The notes: generated by a model from the letters alone, not told the origin. 64,000 nucleotides of DNA from Sphingobacterium wenxiniae (GCF_900116225.1 NZ_FOZZ01000003.1:62001-126000); one strand, 5' to 3'; counted from the stretch's first letter, positions 45,497-55,210 are shown. A program made the numbers and translations.

Positions 45497-46402
45497 ATGG
45501 AGAGAAAAGAAAATGTGTTAAGGGCCTTTTGGCGAGACACCTATCGTAGCAAGTCTCCCATCCCTTATATCTTATCTGCACAGGTATTATTATTTGTGCT
45601 GATTCATTTTTTTGATTTATTGAAAGAGGTAAACCTTATCCAAATGCCCCTATACGACTATGCACTGGATTATCTACGGCTGCCTCTTTCTCCCGAAAGA
45701 TTTTTAACCCAACCGTGGTCACTCATTACCTATTCTTTCCTCTACACAGGACTCTTCCACTTATTGTTTGACTGCCTGTGGTTATATTGGATTGGCAACA
45801 CATTTCTCAATTTTCTCAATAAAAGACAGTTTCTGTTTGTCTATATTTCAAGCATACTAACAGGAGGCATTCTGTATGTCCTGTTAGGGTTTATCCCGAT
45901 CTTGCACCAGAGCTTTCAAACATCTTTCAGTAGCTCTGCCTTTGCCATTGGTGCTTTAGTCGCCAGTATCGCGACACTAGTCCCGCAAATGCACATCCGA
46001 TTGTTTCTTTTTGGCAACGTGCAACTCAAAACCATCGCTATTGTTTATACAGCTCTACAGCTGGTATTCATAGCTTTAGTAAACAAAGCCGGCGCAGTCA
46101 CTTTTCTTATCATGGTATTTGGAGGAATCTTATTCACATATGCTTTGCAGCGAGGCAACGATTGGAGCTTACTATTTAAAAAGACCAAACCCAGTAAGCT
46201 AAAGGTCGTACATAGAAACAATAACCTTACAGGTAGTGCGTTAAAATATAAACATCAATCGGACTTACCCAATCAGGATGAAATTGATTATATCTTGGAT
46301 AAAATTTCAGTAAGCGGCTATGATAGCTTGACGTCATATGAAAAAGAAACGCTTTTCAGAGTAGGTGATGACTACGATGAGGAAGAGGAGGAATACGAAT
46401 AA
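45497..46402 (+). CDS. Rhomboid-like protein, probably inactive
   Basis: A 301-residue multi-pass membrane protein aligned with the preceding rhomboid (QPWSLITYSFLYTGLFHLLFDCLW against HVWQVITYMFMHGGFSHIFFNMFS). The GASG motif is changed to SSSA (QTSFSSSAFAIGAL), the Asn of the HxxxN region is Asp, and the catalytic His in the sixth helix is missing (VTFLIMVFGGILF). This suggests an iRhom-like pseudoprotease. A cytoplasmic C-terminal tail (about 240-301) ends in an acidic domain (DEIDYILDKISVSGYDSL) common in Bacteroidota rhomboids. It overlaps the next gene by one base (TAATG). Confidence 0.85.
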   Translation: MERKENVLRAFWRDTYRSKSPIPYILSAQVLLFVLIHFFDLLKEVNLIQMPLYDYALDYLRLPLSPERFLTQPWSLITYSFLYTGLFHLLFDCLWLYWIGNTFLNFLNKRQFLFVYISSILTGGILYVLLGFIPILHQSFQTSFSSSAFAIGALVASIATLVPQMHIRLFLFGNVQLKTIAIVYTALQLVFIALVNKAGAVTFLIMVFGGILFTYALQRGNDWSLLFKKTKPSKLKVVHRNNNLTGSALKYKHQSDLPNQDEIDYILDKISVSGYDSLTSYEKETLFRVGDDYDEEEEEYE

Positions 46403-47520
46403 TGGCAAGAAAGTCGATATTCAAAAAGAAATTAGGGTACTTTAGCAGAACGGTCATGCTTGGCAACTGTCTAGCTGTACTCTTGTTATTGCTCAGTTAT
46501 TCGGCTTCTTTCATCAATCCAAAAACTGTTTGGCCTATTGCCTTCTTGGGTTTAGGATATTTACCTATATTATTGATCAATCTGGGATTCGTAGCGTATT
46601 GGCTCTTACGTAAACCAAGATATGCCCTACTTACGCTGATTCCTATCCTACTGGGATGGAACTTGCTCTCGCAGCACATCGGCTTTCGAACGCAGAACAC
46701 AGCCTCTGAAAAAAGTGATTCCACTCTACGTATTATGACGTATAATGCACACCTTTTCAAAGAAATCAAAAACCCTACCACGAAAGACTTTAAACAAGGA
46801 GCTATTGATTTAATCAACAAAACAGATCCAGACATTCTTTGTATGCAGGAGTTTTTTACCAAAATCAAAGGACAACAGCAATTCAGTAAAATTCTAGCAC
46901 AAGATGCTGGATTTGAGGATTTCTACTTTGCTCCTGCGATGAAGAGTGAGCATGAAGGGTACGGACAGATTATTTTTTCCAAATTCCCCATCATCAACAA
47001 AGGAACAATCACCCAAAATGAATATGGGATAAACCGTATCATCTTCGTCGATATTGTCCGCCAGCAAGATACAATCCGCGTCTATAATGTTCATCTGCGA
47101 TCTTTTGCGCTACAAAACGAAGACAAAGAATTTATTCAAAACCCTTCTGCAAATACGCATACAGAAGAAAAAGCTACTCATCGTGTAGGTCGCAAGCTCA
47201 AAGACGCATTCGAAAAACGTAGTAAACAAGCCCAAGCTTTACGTGAACATATCGATGCAACACGTTATCCGGTCATCGTTATGGGAGATTTTAATGACAC
47301 CCCTATGTCCTATAGCGTCAATCTGATTAGCAGAGGCCTTAAAAACACGTTTAGGGAAAAAGGACAGGGCTGGGGTGTAACGCATTACGAGATGCTCCCC
47401 CTATTTCAAATAGATTATATGTTATGCAGCAAGGTATTTCAAGTCGAAAATTACCAGATTGTCAAAGAAAAGCTCTCCGACCACTACCCTATCTGGGCAG
47501 ATATTAGCTTGCTACCTTAA
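46402..47520 (+). CDS. Endonuclease/exonuclease/phosphatase family protein, membrane-anchored
   Basis: A 372-residue protein with two N-terminal hydrophobic segments (about residues 15-45 and 50-90), then an EEP domain from about residue 108. Signature segments are LRIMTYNAHLF, DPDILCMQEFF (metal Glu), YNVHLRSFAL, VIVMGDFNDTPMS and LSDHYPIWADI (catalytic His). The start overlaps the stop of the rhomboid-like gene. The catalytic domain should face the periplasm or cytoplasm at the inner membrane. The substrate (phospholipid, inositol phosphate or nucleic acid) cannot be chosen from sequence. Its 3' end overlaps the convergent protease gene by 17 bases. Confidence 0.9.
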   Translation: MARKSIFKKKLGYFSRTVMLGNCLAVLLLLLSYSASFINPKTVWPIAFLGLGYLPILLINLGFVAYWLLRKPRYALLTLIPILLGWNLLSQHIGFRTQNTASEKSDSTLRIMTYNAHLFKEIKNPTTKDFKQGAIDLINKTDPDILCMQEFFTKIKGQQQFSKILAQDAGFEDFYFAPAMKSEHEGYGQIIFSKFPIINKGTITQNEYGINRIIFVDIVRQQDTIRVYNVHLRSFALQNEDKEFIQNPSANTHTEEKATHRVGRKLKDAFEKRSKQAQALREHIDATRYPVIVMGDFNDTPMSYSVNLISRGLKNTFREKGQGWGVTHYEMLPLFQIDYMLCSKVFQVENYQIVKEKLSDHYPIWADISLLP

Positions 47521-49114
47521 CAAGGCCATATCGTTCCAAGGCTTTTTTGATAAAAGAATCACCCCTGTTCTTCACCTTGAAATAGGCTTCACGACCAAAA
47601 TAATACCGCCCTACTAACGCTTCAATATCGGTTTCTATCAAATCTCTCAGTTCAGCCTTTCTACGGTCGGAAATTAGAAGCCCTTCACTTCGCACAAAAT
47701 CGATGAAAGCATGGTACTCATTATCCGGCAGGTTATACCCCTGCAAAAAGTTTTCAATGGAATATGCGGGAAGTTGCTTGGTAAACCGTGAATATACAAA
47801 TTGCTCAATAAAGCTATAACGCAACAGATCCTGATACAACAGGCTGAGCGAGTTGGAATCTTGTGGAACGATAATATCAGGCAAGATTCCACCACCGCTA
47901 TACACTTGGTTTCCGGCATTGGTTTGAAAGACTTTGCCATGTGCATAAAGCGTATCAACAGCCCATAGTCCTTTGTACATGGAGTTGAAATCCACCATAT
48001 TCGACCAATTTGCCGTATATTTTTTCTGTATACTACGTCCTAAAGGAGTGAAATAGCGCGCAATACTGAGGTTTATAGTAGACCCATCAGGAAAATCAAA
48101 TTGTTCCTGCACAATTCCTTTCCCGAAAGAACGCCGCCCAATAATAATGCCTCGATCCCAATCCTGGACCGCACCAGCTACAATTTCACTTGCAGAAGCT
48201 GTTTGCTCGTTAATCAGAACAGTTAACTCTCCCGTTTCAAATTCACCATTTCCCTCCGAATGATAATTATGCCGCTCCTCATGCGCACCCTCTGTGTATA
48301 CGATAAGACGCCGATCGTGAAAAAACTCACTAGCCATCTTGATAGCTACATGGAAATATCCACCTCCGTTATCCCGCAAATCCAAAATCAATCGTTTCGC
48401 TCCTTGCTTTTTCAGCTCAACAAGGGCCGTTTTAAACTCTTCAGCCGTATTCACACCGAATCGCCTCACCTTGATATAGCCGACTGTCGGTTCAATCATA
48501 TAGACTACGTCTAGTGAACTCACCGTCACCTGGTCCCGCACCACCTTAATCGGCTCAGTTAATGACAAAGAATCCCGTTGAATGTGAATATTGACGGAAG
48601 AACCTCGTTTACCACGAATCAACCGTTCGATTTCCTCTCGGGACACCTGTACACCGGCAACTTGCCGTTCACCGATCTTCAGAATTTTATCCCCTACCCG
48701 AAAGCCCGCTTTATCCGCCGGGCCATTATTGATTAAGGAAACAATAAGTAAGGTATCATTCAGATTGAAATATTCCATGCCTATTCCTTCAAACGTACCT
48801 TCCAGAATCTCAGTCTGCCGCTTGGATTCGTTAGGCACTAAATAGGAGGAATAAGGATCCAAATGCGAAATAATATGGTTGATTGCCCCATGCTGTATGG
48901 AATCCATGTCCACACTATCCACATAGGTGTTGGAAATCAAATCCATCAGCTGTTGGATCTTCCAAGTGTCGTTGGACAGTCCAATCGGCACAAGACTACT
49001 TCCCGGCTTGCTCCCCTGCTCATTGACATAATTCTGTCCTAGAATTATGCCCAAAAGCAAGACCGCTGCGTAAGTCGCAGCCACAAAAATATTCCGTTTA
49101 GTACCTTTTTGCAT
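47504..49114 (-). CDS. S41 family C-terminal processing peptidase
   Basis: A periplasmic PDZ-containing serine protease of the CtpA/Tsp type. A signal anchor (FVAATYAAVLLLGIILGQNYV) is followed by a PDZ domain (FEGIGMEYFNLNDTLLIV to VGDKILKIG). The catalytic domain has the Ser in NEQTASASEIVAGAVQ and the Lys in RRSFGKGIVQEQF, and the substrate segment LRDNGGGYFHVAIKMAS is present. The length of 536 residues is normal. A TAATTTTG box (49131-49138, minus strand) lies 17 bases before the start, giving a leader of only about 10 bases. Confidence 0.94.
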   Translation of the reverse strand: MQKGTKRNIFVAATYAAVLLLGIILGQNYVNEQGSKPGSSLVPIGLSNDTWKIQQLMDLISNTYVDSVDMDSIQHGAINHIISHLDPYSSYLVPNESKRQTEILEGTFEGIGMEYFNLNDTLLIVSLINNGPADKAGFRVGDKILKIGERQVAGVQVSREEIERLIRGKRGSSVNIHIQRDSLSLTEPIKVVRDQVTVSSLDVVYMIEPTVGYIKVRRFGVNTAEEFKTALVELKKQGAKRLILDLRDNGGGYFHVAIKMASEFFHDRRLIVYTEGAHEERHNYHSEGNGEFETGELTVLINEQTASASEIVAGAVQDWDRGIIIGRRSFGKGIVQEQFDFPDGSTINLSIARYFTPLGRSIQKKYTANWSNMVDFNSMYKGLWAVDTLYAHGKVFQTNAGNQVYSGGGILPDIIVPQDSNSLSLLYQDLLRYSFIEQFVYSRFTKQLPAYSIENFLQGYNLPDNEYHAFIDFVRSEGLLISDRRKAELRDLIETDIEALVGRYYFGREAYFKVKNRGDSFIKKALERYGLVKVAS

Positions 49115-49310
49115 GGATAGTATTCGGTTGCAAAATTAATATAGTTTTATCAAATTATTGATAAACAAAAATAATATTCTGAATCAGCAGAATATACAGA
49201 AATCTCCTCGAAAATCCTAATATCGCTTATAACAATTAAGAGACAATCATAAGGGGTAAATGTTTTCTCATCTAATCCTCCCAACAAAGCAAAAAAACTA
49301 TATTTTTTTA

Positions 49311-49318
49311 TATGTTTG
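49311..49318 (+). promoter_or_regulatory. -7 box (TATGTTTG) that decides the next start
   Basis: An exact TAnnTTTG match. It overlaps the ATG at 49312, so that codon is unlikely to be the translation start; the ATG at 49339 lies about 15 bases after the predicted transcription start. Confidence 0.45.
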
Positions 49319-49338
49319 GGGTTTCAAAGTCCTTAGTC

Positions 49339-49908
49339 ATGCACGAGATTGAACCCTACTACCGATGGCGCGACGATTACATCGCCGCTGATGACGAACG
49401 GTCCCCTTTCTATGGAACGGTTTACAGCGAATTCGAATTTGATAAACAGATATATAATTACCTGTTACATCCGCAATGGGACGCTTTTGGGTCGCTGACA
49501 CTCTATCTGAAAGTACTTTACGCAGACTACGAAAAAGGCTATGCTATTATTGAGTTGATCGGCGAATGGAATGATGCCATCTATAACGACATCATGATTC
49601 TCAAACGAGAGTTGATAGATATTATGATCGGAGAAGGGATTAACAAATTTATACTCATTGGCGAGAATGTCTTGAACTTCCACAGCTCTGATGATTCTTA
49701 CTATGAAGAATGGTATGAAGACATAGAAGACGGTTGGGTCGTTGCTATTAACTTTCGTGAACATGTCATCCAAGAGTTCAAATCTATGAACATTGATTAC
49801 TATATCAATTTCGGGGGTGATTTCAACGAGTTCCCTTGGCGTACCTTAAAACCCAGACAACTCTATCATCATATCCAAGAGCGTATAAACAAGCGGTTAG
49901 GAATGTAG
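49339..49908 (+). CDS. Conserved hypothetical protein of Bacteroidota
   Basis: A 189-residue soluble protein opening with MHEIEPYYRWRDDYIAADDE. It is rich in aromatic and acidic residues (FHSSDDSYYEEWYEDIEDGW). I recognise it as a widespread Bacteroidota family without a known function, in which this HEIEPYY opening is the usual N-terminus. An ATG nine codons upstream is probably within the promoter. No signal peptide, membrane segment or catalytic motif is visible. It lies alone between the S41 protease (divergent) and fumC. Confidence 0.75.
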   Translation: MHEIEPYYRWRDDYIAADDERSPFYGTVYSEFEFDKQIYNYLLHPQWDAFGSLTLYLKVLYADYEKGYAIIELIGEWNDAIYNDIMILKRELIDIMIGEGINKFILIGENVLNFHSSDDSYYEEWYEDIEDGWVVAINFREHVIQEFKSMNIDYYINFGGDFNEFPWRTLKPRQLYHHIQERINKRLGM

Positions 49909-50028
49909 AACAGATTCGGTTTTCTCCCTGCTTTTTCATACTTTTGAGCAGACGTTTTGTAGCGATTACACATAGTTGCCCATTCGTCACTTTTTTGACT
50001 TGTATTTTTTAATTTTTACTTTAACATC

Positions 50029-51426
50029 ATGTCATTCAGAATAGAAAAAGATACCATGGGTGAAGTTCAAGTACCTGCAGATAAATACTGGGGTGCGCAG
50101 ACCGAACGTTCACGTAACAACTTCAAAATCGGACCAGCCGCTTCTATGCCAAAAGAGATCATCGAAGGCTTTGCTTACTTGAAAAAAGCTGCTGCTTATG
50201 CCAACCACGAATTAGGGGTATTACCCGTAGAAAAGCGTGATGCTATCGCCGCAGTTTGTGACGAGATTTTGGCTGGCAAACTTGATGACCAGTTTCCTTT
50301 AGTAATTTGGCAAACAGGTTCAGGAACACAGTCCAACATGAACGTAAACGAGGTTGTGGCAAACCGTGCACAGGTATTGGCAGGTGGCAAAATCGGCGAA
50401 GGAGAACCCGTATTAAAAGCAAACGATGATGTCAACAAATCGCAATCATCTAACGATACTTTCCCTACAGGTATGCACATTGCTGCCTACAAAGCTGTAG
50501 CGGAGGTAACTATCCCTGGTGTGGAAAAATTGCGCGACACCCTTAAGCGTAAATCCGAAGAATTCATGCATGTCGTAAAAATAGGCCGTACCCACTTAAT
50601 GGATGCGACTCCATTGACATTAGGACAAGAAATTTCAGGTTATGTAGCACAGCTTAACCACGGCTTGAAAGCTTTAAAAAATACTTTGTCTCACCTTTCT
50701 GAGCTTGCTTTAGGCGGTACTGCTGTAGGAACCGGCTTGAATACGCCCCAAGGATACGATGTCGTGGTTGCAAAATACATCGCAGATTTCACAGGACATC
50801 CTTTCGTAACTGCCGAAAATAAATTCGAAGCCTTAGCAGCACATGACGCTATTGTTGAAACACACGGCGCATTGAAACAGCTTGCTGTAGCTTTGAATAA
50901 AATCGCTAACGACATCCGCATGTTGGCTTCAGGCCCTCGTTCTGGTATCGGCGAAATTTTGATTCCTGAAAATGAACCGGGGTCATCCATTATGCCGGGT
51001 AAAGTAAATCCAACGCAGTGTGAAGCATTAACTATGGTCGCAGCCCAAGTAATGGGTAACGATGTAGCCATTACTATTGGTGGTACACAAGGTCATTACG
51101 AACTAAACGTATTCAAACCTGTGATGGCAGCCAACTTCCTACAATCAGCTCGCCTAATAGGAGATGCCTGCGTTTCTTTCGACGAGCACTGTGCACAGGG
51201 AATAGAACCGAATCATGCCCGTATCAAAGAATTGGTAGACAACTCATTGATGTTGGTTACCGCTTTGAACACCAAAATTGGTTATTACAAAGCTGCAGAG
51301 ATCGCACAAACTGCACATAAAAACAATTCCACATTGAAGGAAACAGCTATTGCATTAGGTTATGTAACAGCGGAGCAATTCGATGAATGGGTGAAACCAG
51401 AGGATATGGTTGGAAGTTTAAAATAG
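50029..51426 (+). CDS. fumC: Class II fumarate hydratase
   Basis: Interconverts fumarate and malate in the TCA cycle. The signature [16 protein letters not shown] holds the catalytic serine loop, and the family regions [27 protein letters not shown] and [16 protein letters not shown] are complete. The length of 465 residues is normal for an iron-independent class II enzyme. A small lipoprotein gene follows 31 bases downstream in the same direction. Confidence 0.97.
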   Translation: MSFRIEKDTMGEVQVPADKYWGAQTERSRNNFKIGPAASMPKEIIEGFAYLKKAAAYANHELGVLPVEKRDAIAAVCDEILAGKLDDQFPLVIWQTGSGTQSNMNVNEVVANRAQVLAGGKIGEGEPVLKANDDVNKSQSSNDTFPTGMHIAAYKAVAEVTIPGVEKLRDTLKRKSEEFMHVVKIGRTHLMDATPLTLGQEISGYVAQLNHGLKALKNTLSHLSELALGGTAVGTGLNTPQGYDVVVAKYIADFTGHPFVTAENKFEALAAHDAIVETHGALKQLAVALNKIANDIRMLASGPRSGIGEILIPENEPGSSIMPGKVNPTQCEALTMVAAQVMGNDVAITIGGTQGHYELNVFKPVMAANFLQSARLIGDACVSFDEHCAQGIEPNHARIKELVDNSLMLVTALNTKIGYYKAAEIAQTAHKNNSTLKETAIALGYVTAEQFDEWVKPEDMVGSLK

Positions 51427-51457
51427 ATTAGTGATTTATTCCTCATATAAATACAAC

Positions 51458-51958
51458 ATGAAAGCATGTCTATCCATTTGGATAGCCATGCTTTTCTTTA
51501 CAAGTAGCTGTGTCCGTCATTCGGAAATGCAATCAGAAGGAGCCGACTACCTACAAGGTGTATGGATTCAGGATAGCATTCCTAATCAATCTCAAATGTT
51601 GGATTATACGCTGCATGAATTCAAATTCACTTGTGATTCCATATACACCGTCATGAAAGTTCATGCCAAAACGCAACGGATTCCAGATTCCTGTTATCAA
51701 GACGGCAAATGGACAGAATATGCAAAAGGTGTGTACGTCATCCGTGGCGACAGTCTCATCGGAGAAGGTATATACGCCAAGCCTAATGGGAAATATAAAG
51801 CTTCCGGATGTTACCGCACGGGAACTTATCTCCCACGGTATAAAGTGGCTTATCATGATACAGACTCTTTAGTCCTTGAGAGTCGTTTTGACCAACGTCC
51901 TATCATTCTACGCAAAACACAAAATATCACTTGTGTTCCTAAAAAACGTTGGGAATAG
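51458..51958 (+). CDS. Small lipoprotein next to fumC
   Basis: A 166-residue lipoprotein. The ATG at 51458 was chosen because it opens MKACLSIWIAMLFFTSSC, with the lipobox Cys at residue 18. The mature part has a repeated-strand pattern (LQGVWIQDS, YVIRGDSLIGEGIYAKPNGKYKASGCYRTGTYLPRY), as in lipocalin-like or META-like small beta proteins. In databases such proteins are sometimes misnamed fumarate hydratase because of the gene neighbourhood; nothing here supports an enzyme. It is probably anchored in the outer membrane facing the periplasm. Confidence 0.72.
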   Translation: MKACLSIWIAMLFFTSSCVRHSEMQSEGADYLQGVWIQDSIPNQSQMLDYTLHEFKFTCDSIYTVMKVHAKTQRIPDSCYQDGKWTEYAKGVYVIRGDSLIGEGIYAKPNGKYKASGCYRTGTYLPRYKVAYHDTDSLVLESRFDQRPIILRKTQNITCVPKKRWE

Positions 51959-52028
51959 ATAGTGATAAGTGACCTATTGTAAGTGATAAGTAAACAGACT
52001 GGTAACTTCTCACTTACTACTGACCACT
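51959..52028. repeat. Spacer of AGTGATAAGT-type repeats
   Basis: The gap between the lipoprotein gene and the convergent FAD-like gene consists of variants of AGTGATAAGTGACC and its complement (CTCACTTACTACTGACCACTT). It shares TACTGACCAC with 10746-10755. It may form a weak hairpin; no terminator T run is seen. Confidence 0.45.
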
Positions 52029-53315
52029 TTATTGCACAAACTGTCCATCCTGATTAATTGCCTTGACATAAGCACTGGCATATCTATCGAGGATAGCTGC
52101 AAATTGATAACGGCTGACCTGTGCCTCCCTATCAAAACTTCCTTCAAATTTTAACTTTGAAGACCAATCCTTTTCTATTTGTTTTTCAATTTCTTCACCG
52201 CGCATGCCTACAAAACGAATGAGATCCAGAAAATTCGCCCAAGTCATTTCCTCATCCGTATTGTCCACAAACCAGAGCTGACTCCTGCTGTACAACTGTC
52301 TGAAGATAGGCTCTATTTCTGCAAAAGTCACGGCTTTCTCTTTTCCTAAATAAAATCCCCTATCTTTTGTACTTCCTTTAAAAATACCCGACAGACCAAG
52401 CCGCTGCACAGCCCCAAAGTTGACGTCCTCAATAGCTATATCTTGATAAGGGACAATTCTTGCCCCATAAAGTAACAATTCACTTTGCAGCTTTCGTACA
52501 TCAATCTTGTCCGAAGTCGTTTTGAAAAATGCCAGATAACTTGCCGCTGCCCCCATTGCCTGCCCTATTGCAGCCTTTATCGGTAAGCCAGTGCTTTCGT
52601 CAGATAATAATTGCTGCACGCCTAATATACTAAAGATCCCATCACGTTCGGAAAACAACAATTGTTGCAAGGACACACCATAGATATCCCCAGCCGCTTC
52701 CCCTGAAGCAAGCAACGTCCGATACTGTTCCTTTTCCAATTGACTGATAGGTAATATCCGTCCAGGTTTTGCCCAAGTATTCTCTTGAGATAATAAAGTG
52801 GGCAACTGTTGTTCATTACTTCCATCCACCATGGCACGAACTTGATAACGGTGCTTATTGGTCAATACAACTTCCCATCCTTTCTTTACCGGTTTCAAAC
52901 TTTCTATCCTCTCTCCACGAACGACCGTCAAATTAGTTTGTTTAGATAATATTCTTTCCACTGCATTTTGAACCAATCTCGGACTCATATCCTTTTTGAT
53001 AACAATGGCCAAGGAATCGTTCCGCTGTTTGGACAATCCAACTTCCATAAGCAGTTCCATCCATATTCCCCCGTCCAAAGCAGGAAGATTTTCAATGGAG
53101 AGTTGCTGTGTGAAAAGCTCCGGAAGTATATCTTGCGCATCCACCACCCAAAGAGTTGGCACATCCGATTTTGCACCTTGTACAGCCGCCGCAAAGGACA
53201 GCATATCGTGGCCATAAACCAACAATTCCGGCTTTTTAGTCTTTTGGGCATATAACATATTGTCAACTGCAAACCATATAAGGAAGAATACCAATATCTG
53301 TCTGTACATATACAT
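52029..53315 (-). CDS. Diverged FAD-dependent oxidoreductase-like periplasmic protein
   Basis: A 428-residue protein with a signal peptide (ILVFFLIWFAVDNMLYAQ). The next segment KPELLVYGHDMLSFAAAVQGAKS has the beta-alpha-beta shape of an FAD-binding Rossmann start, but the Gly-x-Gly-x-x-Gly pattern is lost (GHDMLS). A later segment AAIGQAMGAAASYLAFFK is like the C-terminal FAD-contacting helix of PF12831-type oxidoreductases. Cofactor binding is therefore doubtful. The last 120 residues are helical with no recognised motif. It is encoded alone. The assignment is by resemblance, and the protein could be a non-catalytic relative. Confidence 0.55.
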   Translation of the reverse strand: MYMYRQILVFFLIWFAVDNMLYAQKTKKPELLVYGHDMLSFAAAVQGAKSDVPTLWVVDAQDILPELFTQQLSIENLPALDGGIWMELLMEVGLSKQRNDSLAIVIKKDMSPRLVQNAVERILSKQTNLTVVRGERIESLKPVKKGWEVVLTNKHRYQVRAMVDGSNEQQLPTLLSQENTWAKPGRILPISQLEKEQYRTLLASGEAAGDIYGVSLQQLLFSERDGIFSILGVQQLLSDESTGLPIKAAIGQAMGAAASYLAFFKTTSDKIDVRKLQSELLLYGARIVPYQDIAIEDVNFGAVQRLGLSGIFKGSTKDRGFYLGKEKAVTFAEIEPIFRQLYSRSQLWFVDNTDEEMTWANFLDLIRFVGMRGEEIEKQIEKDWSSKLKFEGSFDREAQVSRYQFAAILDRYASAYVKAINQDGQFVQ

Positions 53316-53445
53316 ACTTTACTTAAGGAGCTAAAAATACACATTTTAAACGGGAATGATTCTCGGATGCGACAGTAAATAAAATGTGATTTTATATTCT
53401 TATACTTCCCAACTTTTAGACCTTCGGAAATCAGCACGAAATAAT

Positions 53446-53453
53446 TAACTTTG
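53446..53453 (+). promoter_or_regulatory. -7 box (TAACTTTG) abutting glnS ATG
   Basis: An exact TAnnTTTG match whose last G is 5 bases from the A of the glnS start codon, the same spacing as at hisS. Confidence 0.55.
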
Positions 53454-53457
53454 CAGG

Positions 53458-55128
53458 ATGTTAAATGATGAAAAACCACTGAATTTTATCGAGGAGATTA
53501 TCGAAGAAGATCTTCGTAAAGGAACCCATGACGGACGTGTACTGACACGCTTTCCGCCAGAACCTAATGGTTATCTCCATATCGGTCATGCCAAGTCTAT
53601 CTGCTTAAACTTTGGTTTGGCGCAGAAGTACAATGGCAAAACAAACCTTCGTTTTGACGACACCAACCCAGTGACAGAGGACACCGAGTATGTCGAAAGT
53701 ATTAAACAAGATATTCAGTGGTTAGGTTACCAATGGGCTGAAGAGCTATATACCTCAGATTATTTTGAAACTTTGTATGGCTATGCTGTCCAACTTATCA
53801 AAAAAGGTTTAGCTTATGTGGACGACAGTAGCGCAGAAGAAATTGCTGCAGCTAAAGGTACACCTACCGAGGCTGGAAAACCCACACCTTACCGTAACCG
53901 TTCTATCGAAGAGAACTTACAACTCTTCGAAGAGATGCGTGAAGGAAAATACAAAGATGGTGAAAAAGTATTACGTGCTAAGATTGATTTGGCCAACCCC
54001 AACATGCATCTGCGTGACCCTTTGTTGTACCGCATCAAGCATGCTCATCACCACCGTACAGGCGATCAATGGTGCATTTACCCAATGTATGATTTTGCCC
54101 ATGGACAATCCGATTCCATCGAAAAAATCACGCATTCCATCTGTACCCTGGAGTTTATTCCACACCGTGCATTATACGATTGGTTAATTGAACAATTAGA
54201 AATATTCCCATCTAAACAATATGAATTTGCACGCCTAAACATGACCTATACGGTGATGAGTAAGCGTAAGCTTTTACAATTGGTTAACGAGAAACATGTA
54301 GAAAGCTGGGACGACCCTCGTATGCCAACAATTTCAGGCCTTCGTCGTCGAGGTTATACGCCAGCTTCCATCCGCAACTTCTGTGAGCGAATTGGTGTGC
54401 AGAAACGAGAAAACATGATAGATGTAGGTTTATTGGAGTTTTGTATACGTGAGGACCTTAACCAAACAGCTTGGCGTCGCATGGCCGTATTGGATCCTAT
54501 CAAATTGGTAATTACCAACTATCCAGATGGACAAACCGAGGAACTTATTGGGGAGAACAACCCAGAAGTAGAAGGAGGAGAAGGTTCTCGTGTACTTCCA
54601 TTCTCCAAAGAGCTTTGGATTGAACGTGATGATTTCATGGAAGAACCACCGAAGAAATTTTTCCGATTAGGTCCTGGACTATCCGTACGCTTGAAACATG
54701 CTTATATTGTGGAATGCCACGATTTTGTGAAAGATGAAAAAGGGAAAGTTACCGAAGTGCATTGTACCTATGTCCCTAATTCAAAATCTGGTGAAGACAC
54801 CTCTGGATTGAAAGTCAAAGGGACTATCCACTGGGTTTCTGCAGCACATGCCAAACAAGCTGAAGTAAGGTTGTATGACCGTCTCTTCAACGAAGAGAAC
54901 CCCGCAGCAACGGAAGATTTTAAATCATCGATTAATCCCGATAGCTTACAAATCATCGAGAAGGCATATATCGAATCGGACTTAGCACATGCTGAAGCAG
55001 GCAAAGGATACCAATTTATCCGGTTAGGCTATTTTACCTTAGATACTAAATCTACAGCAGACCACTTGGTGTTCAACCGTACGGTAACACTCAAAGATAG
55101 CTGGGCGAAGGAAGTAAAGAAAGGCTAA
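53458..55128 (+). CDS. glnS: Glutaminyl-tRNA synthetase
   Basis: Class I aminoacyl-tRNA synthetase that charges tRNA-Gln directly. The opening [23 protein letters not shown] contains the HIGH motif, [12 protein letters not shown] is the KMSKS-equivalent, and LRFDDTNP follows the family. The [13 protein letters not shown] form and the two-barrel C-terminal anticodon-binding region mark GlnRS rather than bacterial GluRS. The length of 556 residues is normal. Its presence implies that this organism does not rely only on the GatCAB route for Gln-tRNA. It is transcribed alone, and a REP-like palindrome follows the stop. Confidence 0.97.
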   Translation: MLNDEKPLNFIEEIIEEDLRKGTHDGRVLTRFPPEPNGYLHIGHAKSICLNFGLAQKYNGKTNLRFDDTNPVTEDTEYVESIKQDIQWLGYQWAEELYTSDYFETLYGYAVQLIKKGLAYVDDSSAEEIAAAKGTPTEAGKPTPYRNRSIEENLQLFEEMREGKYKDGEKVLRAKIDLANPNMHLRDPLLYRIKHAHHHRTGDQWCIYPMYDFAHGQSDSIEKITHSICTLEFIPHRALYDWLIEQLEIFPSKQYEFARLNMTYTVMSKRKLLQLVNEKHVESWDDPRMPTISGLRRRGYTPASIRNFCERIGVQKRENMIDVGLLEFCIREDLNQTAWRRMAVLDPIKLVITNYPDGQTEELIGENNPEVEGGEGSRVLPFSKELWIERDDFMEEPPKKFFRLGPGLSVRLKHAYIVECHDFVKDEKGKVTEVHCTYVPNSKSGEDTSGLKVKGTIHWVSAAHAKQAEVRLYDRLFNEENPAATEDFKSSINPDSLQIIEKAYIESDLAHAEAGKGYQFIRLGYFTLDTKSTADHLVFNRTVTLKDSWAKEVKKG

Positions 55129-55134
55129 AAAACG

Positions 55135-55210
55135 CGTCATTGCGAGGAAGCATGACGAAGCAATCTGCGTTTTTGACATCATCAGATTGCTTCGTCACCT
55201 CGCAATGACG
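55135..55210. repeat. REP-like palindrome after glnS (CGTCATTGCGAGG type)
   Basis: The arms CGTCATTGCGAGG (55135-55147) plus TGACGAAGCAATCTG (55153-55167) pair exactly with CAGATTGCTTCGTCA (55183-55197) and CCTCGCAATGACG (55198-55210). One side has a 5-base bulge and the loop is 15 bases. The CGTCATTGCGAGG...CGAAGCAATCTG sequence is a dispersed intergenic repeat type that I recall from several bacteria. It may also end glnS transcription. Confidence 0.85.
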
